Source: Laspinema palackyanum D2a
GTDB lineage: Bacteria > Cyanobacteriota > Cyanobacteriia > Cyanobacteriales > Laspinemataceae
Assembly (NCBI GenBank): GCA_025370845.1
Contig: JAMXFF010000021.1
Location: 1-64,000, forward strand
Reading direction: 5' to 3'
Length of the DNA: 64,000 bases
The notes below the pieces were generated by a model, which was not told the origin of the DNA, ran no database searches, and saw nothing but the letters and a program-made list of their open reading frames with translations. A program made the position numbers and the translations under genes. Position 1 is the stretch's first letter. Every line of letters starts with the position of its first letter. Of this stretch, positions 57,598 through 64,000 are shown piece by piece.

Positions 57598-57990
57598 TTT
57601 ACTGGGGAAAGGCTCAATCGATTGATGAAAAATCAAGCGATTTCCTAAAGGGTCATAAGCGTAAATTTCCCGTCCGTGAGAGGCGATGAGAATTTCTCCT
57701 GGGGGTGGATATCCTAACTGACTCAGATGGCCGATCGCCACCTCCAAATTGGTCACTTCAAAACATAAACTCATACTCCCCGAACCCTGGGTCAAAAACT
57801 CCGATTCATGACTGGCTTTGGGCTTAAAAATCCCTAATCTCAACCCTGCCGCAGAAAACTCAGCATAGACCCCTGGACGATAGGGATTGGGGGCGATCGC
57901 CAAGAGTTGCTCATAAAATTCCACAATTTCTTCAAAATTAGCAGCCGCCAACGTCACCAAGGCGGCTTGATATTCAACATTGATTCCCAA
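57592..57990 (-). CDS. VOC (glyoxalase-fold) protein
   Basis: 132 aa with two beta-alpha-beta units typical of the VOC superfamily: FEEIVEFYEQLLAIAP near residue 19 and MSLCFEVTNLEVAIGHL at about 73. The C-terminus has the usual YDPLGNRLIFHQ. The metal-binding residues are only partly conserved, so it may be a binding or resistance-type protein. The start is TTG at 57990; there is no in-frame ATG. Confidence 0.8.
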   Translation of the reverse strand: MGINVEYQAALVTLAAANFEEIVEFYEQLLAIAPNPYRPGVYAEFSAAGLRLGIFKPKASHESEFLTQGSGSMSLCFEVTNLEVAIGHLSQLGYPPPGEILIASHGREIYAYDPLGNRLIFHQSIEPFPSKL

Positions 57991-58396
57991 AACAGGCGAC
58001 TCCGGGTGAGATGCGATCGCTTAAATCATACCGAAATCACCAACTCCCACTCCAGGTCCGCATGGCCCTACCCTCACGGGTCTCAGGCCAGGTTTTTCAC
58101 CCCAATCCCCAACCCATCCCCAATGATTTTCTTAAAACCCGTTGGTCCGAAGGGGCGCACCTGGACTAGAGTAAGAGGGGAAGAGCGGAATTCTATCCGC
58201 TCATGGTAAATTAAGTGGGACTTATTAATCCCTTAAGTAGCAGTTATTGAAGCTCATCCCCTTTGCAGTCCAAGCAGCGATGGGGCATAGGCCATAGGTT
58301 GTCACTGGTGAGGGGGACGGCACACCCACCCTCTACTCCCCGGTTGACCCTATGTAACGTCCTTTGTAAGCACGATCGCAGAATTCAATAAAAAAT
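57991..58396. other. Divergent intergenic region upstream of dxs
   Basis: 406 bp, no ORF supported. A hairpin gagcgga/tccgctc lies at about 58183-58202 and a small palindrome near 58215. It may hold the dxs promoter and leader; no riboswitch family is recognised. Confidence 0.4.
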
Positions 58397-60304
58397 ATGA
58401 TGCATCTGAGTGAACTGTCTCACCCAAACCAGTTGCACGGTTTATCCATCCATCAACTTGAGCAAATTGCTCGCCAAATTCGGGAAAAGCATCTGGAAAC
58501 GATCGCCGCCTCTGGTGGTCACCTCGGCCCTGGATTGGGGGTGGTCGAACTCACCCTGGCCCTCTACCAAACCCTCGACCTCGATCACGATAAGGTCATC
58601 TGGGATGTGGGTCACCAAGCCTACCCCCATAAACTCATTACCGGACGGTACAACAATTTCCACACCCTGCGCCAAAAAAATGGCGTTGCCGGATACCTCA
58701 AACGCAGCGAAAGCAAATTTGACCATTTTGGCGCGGGTCACGCCTCCACGAGCATTTCGGCGGGATTAGGCATGGCTTTAGCCCGGGATATGAGAGGGGA
58801 AAAATTCAAAGTTGTGGCAGTGATTGGCGATGGTGCACTCACTGGCGGCATGGCATTGGAAGCGATTAACCATGCGGGTCATTTGCCTCACACCAATTTG
58901 ATGGTGGTCCTAAATGATAACGAAATGTCGATTTCTCCCAATGTGGGGGCAATTCCTCGTTATCTGAATAAAATGCGCCTGAGTCCCCCGGTTCAGTTCC
59001 TCAAAGACAATTTAGAGGAACAGTTCAAGCATCTCCCCTTTGTCGGGGAAACCTTCACCCCAGAAATGCAACGCATCAAGGAAGGGATGAAGCGGTTGGC
59101 GGTTCCTAAAGTGGGGGCAGTCTTTGAAGAGTTGGGCTTTACCTATATCGGACCCATCGATGGGCATAATCTGGAAGAGTTAATCACCACCTTCAATCAA
59201 GCGCATCAAATGCCGGGTCCGGTCCTGGTTCATGTTGCCACGGTGAAGGGGAAAGGCTATGCGATCGCCGAAAAAGACCAAGTGGGTTACCATGCCCAAA
59301 ATCCCTTTAATCTGGCAACCGGGAAAGCTATTCCCTCCAATAAACCCAAACCCCCCAGCTATTCCAAAGTTTTTGCCGAAACTCTGATTAAACTGGCGGA
59401 AGAAAACCCAAAAATTGTGGGAATTACCGCCGCAATGGCCACGGGAACGGGTTTAGATAAACTCCAGGCCAAACTTCCTAATCAGTACATTGATGTGGGG
59501 ATTGCTGAACAACACGCCGCGACTCTAGCAGCGGGTTTAGCTTGTGAGGGAATTCGCCCAGTTTGCGCGATTTATTCGACCTTCCTGCAACGGGCTTATG
59601 ACCAAATCATTCACGATATCTGCATTCAAAAATTACCCGTGTTTTTCTGTCTGGATCGGGCGGGAATTGTCGGGGCGGATGGGCCGACTCACCAAGGGTT
59701 ATATGATATCGCTTCTCTGCGTTGCGTTCCCAATTTGGTGCTGATGGCACCGAAGGATGAAGCGGAACTGCAACGGATGTTAGTCACAGGAATTGACTAC
59801 ACCGATGGGGCGATCGCCATGCGCTATCCCCGAGGCAATGGTTATGGTGTTCCCCTGATGGAAGAAGGATGGGAACCCCTGGAAATTGGCAAAGGGGAAA
59901 TCCTCCGCAGCGGTGATGATTTGTTAATCCTCGGCTATGGTTCAATGGTCTATCCCGCCTTACAAACAGCGGAAATTCTCAACGAACATGGCATTGAGGC
60001 AACAGTGGTGAATGCGCGATTTGTCAAACCCTTGGATACCGAGTTAATTTTGCCCCTGGCTCAACGCATTGGTAAAGTAGTGACGATGGAAGAAGGTTGC
60101 CTGATGGGTGGTTTTGGTTCGGCAGTGGCAGAAGCCTGCATGGATCATAATATCCCGGTGTCCATGTTGCGTCTGGGTGTGCCGGATCAGTTGGTGGATC
60201 ATGCCACACCGGAACAATCCTTCGCGGACTTGGGTTTAACTCCCTCTCAAATGGCCGATCGCGTTTTACAAACGTTTAAATCGCCCGTCTCTGTTGCTCA
60301 TTAA
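58397..60304 (+). CDS. dxs: 1-deoxy-D-xylulose-5-phosphate synthase
   Basis: 635 aa TPP enzyme that commits pyruvate and glyceraldehyde-3-phosphate to the MEP isoprenoid pathway. The TPP-binding motif [13 protein letters not shown] is at about residue 145, with N in NDNEMS. The catalytic Glu lies in DVGIAEQHA (about 365) and HASTSIS is in the N-terminal domain. Length is normal. Two adjacent ATGs occur (58397 and 58400). A strong terminator follows. Confidence 0.97.
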   Translation: MMHLSELSHPNQLHGLSIHQLEQIARQIREKHLETIAASGGHLGPGLGVVELTLALYQTLDLDHDKVIWDVGHQAYPHKLITGRYNNFHTLRQKNGVAGYLKRSESKFDHFGAGHASTSISAGLGMALARDMRGEKFKVVAVIGDGALTGGMALEAINHAGHLPHTNLMVVLNDNEMSISPNVGAIPRYLNKMRLSPPVQFLKDNLEEQFKHLPFVGETFTPEMQRIKEGMKRLAVPKVGAVFEELGFTYIGPIDGHNLEELITTFNQAHQMPGPVLVHVATVKGKGYAIAEKDQVGYHAQNPFNLATGKAIPSNKPKPPSYSKVFAETLIKLAEENPKIVGITAAMATGTGLDKLQAKLPNQYIDVGIAEQHAATLAAGLACEGIRPVCAIYSTFLQRAYDQIIHDICIQKLPVFFCLDRAGIVGADGPTHQGLYDIASLRCVPNLVLMAPKDEAELQRMLVTGIDYTDGAIAMRYPRGNGYGVPLMEEGWEPLEIGKGEILRSGDDLLILGYGSMVYPALQTAEILNEHGIEATVVNARFVKPLDTELILPLAQRIGKVVTMEEGCLMGGFGSAVAEACMDHNIPVSMLRLGVPDQLVDHATPEQSFADLGLTPSQMADRVLQTFKSPVSVAH

Positions 60305-60355
60305 TTCACAACCTGAGCAATTCTCCCTTTAAAATTATCCCTAGAACTCAGGAAT

Positions 60356-60393
60356 AGAGAACGCAGAGAAAATAGGATTTCTCTGCGTTCTCT
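60356..60393 (+). terminator. Perfect 16-bp terminator after dxs
   Basis: Arms 60356-60371 and 60378-60393 pair in all 16 positions (agagaacgcag.../...ctgcgttctct) with a 6-nt loop and T-rich tail. Confidence 0.85.
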
Positions 60394-60441
60394 TTGTCTG
60401 AACAATCATGGCTGTATTTCAGGACTAAATTGGGTGATATC

Positions 60442-61680
60442 ATGAAAAGTTTTGATGTGATTATTGTGGGTGCTGGCCCAGCCGGAGGGCATTGTGCAAG
60501 GCAATTAGCCGGTGCTGGCATCTCAGTTTTATTGGTGGAACAACATCAAACCTTTGAGGCGAATAATTTTTCAAGCGCTGTTACTCCAATGGAAACCTTG
60601 GCTCAATTTGAGTTATCCGAATCCGTGGTGGGGAGTTTTTGGAATCAGCTTGTAATAGTTAGTACCCAGGTTCGCAAACAGTGGGAGTCGTCCACCGCTT
60701 TAGGTGCGGTGTTGAATTTTGCTAAACTTCGGGAATTTTTGGCCGGGGAAGTAACGAGAAATGGGGGTGAGGTGTGGTTGGGTCATCGCTACCTGAGTCA
60801 CTCTTCCCAGGATGGCGAAACGGTGGTGATGCTTAAACCCCAGGGGAAAGAACCCATCGCCCTTCGGACTCGGGTTTTAGTCGATGCTACAGGGTCCGCG
60901 CGATCGCTGCTGTCCCCTCACCGCCAAAAGCGCCCTGATTTTTTCTCCGGGACTGGCATCGAATATTTAATTAAAGTCGATGACTCGACTTACCAATCTT
61001 GTGCTGAGTCTCTGATTTTTTTCCTCGGCCATCACTGGATGCCTCAAGGGTATTCCTGGATTTTTCCGATGGAACGCAATATTCTCAAGGTAGGGGCGGC
61101 TCGTTATTACGGTCAACATCAAATTCTTAAGGACAACTATCCGGCGATTAAACAGTCGATTGAGTTGTTGATTAAAGACTACCTTCAGATTGATGATTAT
61201 CACCGCTTAGAAACCCACGGTTCGACCCTGCACTACAGTCGAGGACTGCAAGATATTTACTACCGAGATAATTTAATCGCCATTGGGGATGCGGTTTCAT
61301 CGGTGAATTGTTTGGGGGGAGAAGGGATTCGGCATGGCATGGCCTCGGGCCAGATTGCCAGCGAGTATATCCAGGAGTATCTGGCCGATCGCACCAGGGA
61401 TTTCGCGGCCTATCAACACCACCTCCACCAGCATTTTAAGCGGTCCTGGGATATTTCAGAGCGGATCGCTAGAAAAGTTTATCTGGAGTATAGCGATCGC
61501 CGGATTGATCAAGGGTTGGCCTATTTAGGAAACCTGGAAGTCTCGGAGGTGATCGAGCTTTTATTCTCCTATCGATTTGAAAATATGACGAAAGGGGTCG
61601 GGCGCATCCTCCTGAGCAAACTGACTGAATTTTGGCAAAAAATTGGGCAAAGATTGGGCCTATCTAGTACAATCGGTTAG
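60442..61680 (+). CDS. FAD-dependent geranylgeranyl reductase-type oxidoreductase
   Basis: 412 aa from the ATG at 60442; the longer in-frame reading from 60394 starts inside the terminator and is rejected. The FAD dinucleotide motif [12 protein letters not shown] is at the N-terminus, DATGSARS at about 150 and the second FAD motif [12 protein letters not shown] at about 290. The family reduces isoprenoid double bonds (geranylgeranyl reductase) or oxidises aromatics. It is a relative rather than canonical ChlP, so the substrate is unknown. It lies just after dxs. Confidence 0.8.
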   Translation: MKSFDVIIVGAGPAGGHCARQLAGAGISVLLVEQHQTFEANNFSSAVTPMETLAQFELSESVVGSFWNQLVIVSTQVRKQWESSTALGAVLNFAKLREFLAGEVTRNGGEVWLGHRYLSHSSQDGETVVMLKPQGKEPIALRTRVLVDATGSARSLLSPHRQKRPDFFSGTGIEYLIKVDDSTYQSCAESLIFFLGHHWMPQGYSWIFPMERNILKVGAARYYGQHQILKDNYPAIKQSIELLIKDYLQIDDYHRLETHGSTLHYSRGLQDIYYRDNLIAIGDAVSSVNCLGGEGIRHGMASGQIASEYIQEYLADRTRDFAAYQHHLHQHFKRSWDISERIARKVYLEYSDRRIDQGLAYLGNLEVSEVIELLFSYRFENMTKGVGRILLSKLTEFWQKIGQRLGLSSTIG

Positions 61681-61712
61681 AGCCAATTCACCTAGTTTTC
61701 ACCGGATTGATT

Positions 61713-62771
61713 ATGTCTGGAAATCCTCCTGTTTATCCCGTTTTGTGGAAAGAAGACCATGTAGCGCTCATTGACCAAACTCGTCTGCCGACGGAGTATG
61801 CCGTGGTAGAAATTCGCCGCTATGACGATATGGCAAGGGCCATTCAAACCATGATCGTGCGCGGTGCTCCAGCAATTGGAGTGGCGGCAGCTTATGGAAT
61901 GTATTTAGGGGCTAGAGATATCCAAACGGAGGAACGGGGGGAGTTTTTGACTCAGTTAGAAACCGTGGCGGAAACGTTACGCCAGACTCGTCCGACGGCG
62001 GTGAATTTGTTTTGGGCGATCGCCCGAATGCAAACGGTAGCAAGACAGACGTTGGGCCCGGTGAGTTATCTGAAGAAAGTCTTGCTAGAAACCGCCCAGG
62101 GGATTCAATCAGAAGATTTAAAAACCTGTCAGGCGATCGGGGATTACGGTTTGGAGGTGCTGCCGAGTACACCGCAAAAGCTGCGAATTCTCACCCATTG
62201 TAATGCGGGGGCGTTAGCGACGGCAGGATATGGGACGGCATTGGGGGTGGTGCGATCGGCGTGGAAATGCGATCGCCTCGAACGAGTCTATGCCGATGAA
62301 ACCCGTCCGCGTTTACAAGGGGCGAAACTGACCACTTGGGAATGTGTGCAGGAAGGAATTCCCGTGACGGCGATCGCCGATAATATGGCCGCACACTGCA
62401 TGAAACAGGGATTGATTGATGCCGTGGTGGTGGGTGCCGATCGCATTGCTGCAAATGGGGATACGGCTAACAAAATCGGCACTTATCATTTAGCCATTGT
62501 TGCTAACGCCCATTCAATTCCTTTCTTCGTAGCCGCCCCCTTATCTACGATTGATTTTACCTTAGTTGAAGGCAGCGCCATTCCCATCGAAATTCGGGAT
62601 GCGGAAGAACTGTATCAAATTGGCTCAACCCGAATTTATCCCCTCGGCGTGGAATTTTACAATCCCGCCTTTGATGTCACTCCGGCGGAATTAATTACCG
62701 CCATTATCACCGAATATGGAGCCGTAAAACCCTCGGAATTGCATCAATTGCAAAGCCAGCAGGTGGGTTAG
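61713..62771 (+). CDS. mtnA: S-methyl-5-thioribose-1-phosphate isomerase
   Basis: 352 aa from the ATG at 61713. It belongs to the eIF2B-alpha-like isomerases: [13 protein letters not shown] at about 50, the catalytic Cys in [10 protein letters not shown] (about 163) and Asp in [18 protein letters not shown] (about 243). It converts methylthioribose-1-phosphate to methylthioribulose-1-phosphate in methionine salvage. It lies 32 bp after the FAD oxidoreductase. No other salvage genes are nearby. Confidence 0.95.
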   Translation: MSGNPPVYPVLWKEDHVALIDQTRLPTEYAVVEIRRYDDMARAIQTMIVRGAPAIGVAAAYGMYLGARDIQTEERGEFLTQLETVAETLRQTRPTAVNLFWAIARMQTVARQTLGPVSYLKKVLLETAQGIQSEDLKTCQAIGDYGLEVLPSTPQKLRILTHCNAGALATAGYGTALGVVRSAWKCDRLERVYADETRPRLQGAKLTTWECVQEGIPVTAIADNMAAHCMKQGLIDAVVVGADRIAANGDTANKIGTYHLAIVANAHSIPFFVAAPLSTIDFTLVEGSAIPIEIRDAEELYQIGSTRIYPLGVEFYNPAFDVTPAELITAIITEYGAVKPSELHQLQSQQVG

Positions 62772-62814
62772 TGGAATCCAAAAACCGGGTAGGTTTTAAC
62801 GGTTCAACCGGGTG

Positions 62815-64000
62815 TTAAGAGTGCGGTTCACCAAACAAAATTAGGGAACATTTCAACTCTTCAATCACCTTCGTGGTAACATTGCTAACGGTTAACCCCC
62901 CGGCAGTTCGACGACGAATTGAGCGCAGGATCACCATATCCACGGATTGCGCTGCCTTCATAATGACTTTGACCACATCATCATCAGGAATGGTGGTAAT
63001 GGCGATTTTTACCGAAGAGTTATCCCGCTGGACCAGTCGGGCCAACTCGGATTCAAACTGATGAATTTGTCCGACAGGAGTCCTGCGAGCACAAACGTGC
63101 AATAGGGTAATTTCTCCGGCATTAGCATCAGCAAATAATTGAGCAAATCGCACAGTCCGTAAGGTCTGGGGGGATAAATTTTTGACCGGCACTAAGAGAC
63201 GATGAATATTAACGGGTTCATCGATCAGGCGCATGACGGCAACGGGACAGTGGGAGGACCAAAAGACATCATTAATCAGGTTGCCAAATAATCGCGATCG
63301 CAAGCGCGTTGTCGGACTCCATCCCATCACGATTAAGTTAGATTCCCATTCCCGGGCAGTTCGGCTAATGGCGCGGGATATCTCATCATCAATCCGCAGT
63401 TCAGGTTTGGCTTTGACCTCAAATTCCGCTAACATTTGGACCGAGCGATCGAGCGATCGGCGACTTTCTTTGAGGGCAATATCGAGTTGGGGTTCATCCA
63501 TGTGAACATGAGCGATCGCCACGGATAAGGGAATAATTTGCCCAGACTCATGACGGGCTAAAAGGGCCGCCATTTGAATTAAATACCGTTGGGTCAAGGG
63601 ATTAGAAATCGGCACCACAATGGTAAACAAATCGTTCGGACTTCCTAGGGTAGGATTTACCTTCATCTCCCCTCCGTGGGTTTCCCACCAGATCGACATA
63701 TTATTTGACCCGATCTGGACTTTCGGGACCGGCAGTTTGCTGGCAAATCTTGCCGTCATCACAGGTCCGAGAATGGAAGTCACCAACATCAAGACAATCA
63801 CGGTGTTGAAGACTTCCGGGGTAATCACACCCTGTTGCACCCCCACCAGGGCTGCGGCCAAAGTCGCCGCCACTTGGGGCACCGAAAGCGACCACATGGT
63901 TAAGGTTTCAATCCATTGATAACGATACAAAATTTTGGCAACCAAGGCGGCGATAAATTTGCTCCCGAGTAAGCCAAAAACAATGGCTAAGGTCAATCCC
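62815..64000 (-). CDS. Cation:proton antiporter with UspA-like domain, 5' truncated by window
   Basis: Partial: the gene runs off the right edge. The visible part begins in the last membrane helices of a CPA2/KefB-type antiporter (FGLLGSKFIAALVAKILY, then PQVAATLAAALVGVQQGV). A cytoplasmic universal-stress-protein-like region follows: LFTIVVPISNPLTQRYLIQMA and, further on, a second UspA-like unit with RLLVPVKNLSPQTLRTV. Such fusions regulate Na+/H+ or K+/H+ exchange. The true start lies beyond 64000. Confidence 0.85.
   Translation of the reverse strand, partial: GLTLAIVFGLLGSKFIAALVAKILYRYQWIETLTMWSLSVPQVAATLAAALVGVQQGVITPEVFNTVIVLMLVTSILGPVMTARFASKLPVPKVQIGSNNMSIWWETHGGEMKVNPTLGSPNDLFTIVVPISNPLTQRYLIQMAALLARHESGQIIPLSVAIAHVHMDEPQLDIALKESRRSLDRSVQMLAEFEVKAKPELRIDDEISRAISRTAREWESNLIVMGWSPTTRLRSRLFGNLINDVFWSSHCPVAVMRLIDEPVNIHRLLVPVKNLSPQTLRTVRFAQLFADANAGEITLLHVCARRTPVGQIHQFESELARLVQRDNSSVKIAITTIPDDDVVKVIMKAAQSVDMVILRSIRRRTAGGLTVSNVTTKVIEELKCSLILFGEPHS

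Overview
The window looks like chromosomal DNA of a filamentous cyanobacterium of the Oscillatoria/Laspinema type. The evidence is the very frequent HIP1 octamer (gcgatcgc), a GUN4-domain protein, a ferredoxin-dependent sulfite reductase, an HCF164/TxlA-like membrane thioredoxin, a DUF1825 protein, a VTE6-like (DUF92) prenyl-phosphate kinase, and many short palindromic repeats in the intergenic DNA. I see no rRNA, tRNA, CRISPR array or intact insertion sequence. The organism assignment is inference from these traits.

Layout. 1-3350: a 30-bp tandem repeat and a large SNF2 helicase that I read as DISARM DrmD; any partner genes would lie off the left edge. 3640-8025: sbcD and sbcC. 8263-10439: a minus-strand operon with an acyl-CoA dehydrogenase, a hotdog thioesterase and a broken threonine dehydratase. 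10586-13492: a secreted coiled-coil protein, a MAPEG protein, a zinc-ribbon/GUN4 protein and a prohibitin-like protein. 13792-17107: a three-gene Septu-like defence cassette (degenerate AAA ATPase, intact AAA ATPase, HNH nuclease). 17164-30600: a fused oxoprolinase/hydantoinase, a GDPD phosphodiesterase, RecQ, two paralogous glycine-zipper stress proteins, several unknown or membrane proteins, an M48 protease, a DUF92 protein and a VOC protein. 30699-35763: a second defence island of a C5-DNA methyltransferase, a Z1-domain ATPase and a PD-(D/E)XK (DUF4420) protein, with a transposase-like remnant beside it. 36393-64000: mostly housekeeping genes (rsmE, sir, murG, TxlA-like thioredoxin, NIL-ferredoxin, lepB, class A PBP, tyrS, pyrF, type-4 UDG, dxs, FAD reductase, mtnA) and the 3' part of an antiporter/UspA protein.

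The genes fall into a core set (envelope synthesis with murG, lepB and PBP; isoprenoid/chlorophyll/tocopherol supply with dxs, the FAD reductase, the VTE6-like kinase and GUN4; DNA repair with sbcCD, recQ and UDG) and three separate anti-phage-type modules. 

The most unusual items are: (i) the tandem-ATPase Septu-like operon, in which one ATPase keeps its Walker motifs but has lost the signature and H-loop residues; (ii) a sulfite reductase carrying a C-terminal ribbon-helix-helix-like segment after a Gly/Asp linker; (iii) a family of covarying hairpin repeats, one copy of which sits exactly in frame (63 bp) inside drmD; and (iv) an ORF whose first ~150 codons are four copies of a 114-bp repeat fused to a secreted protein.
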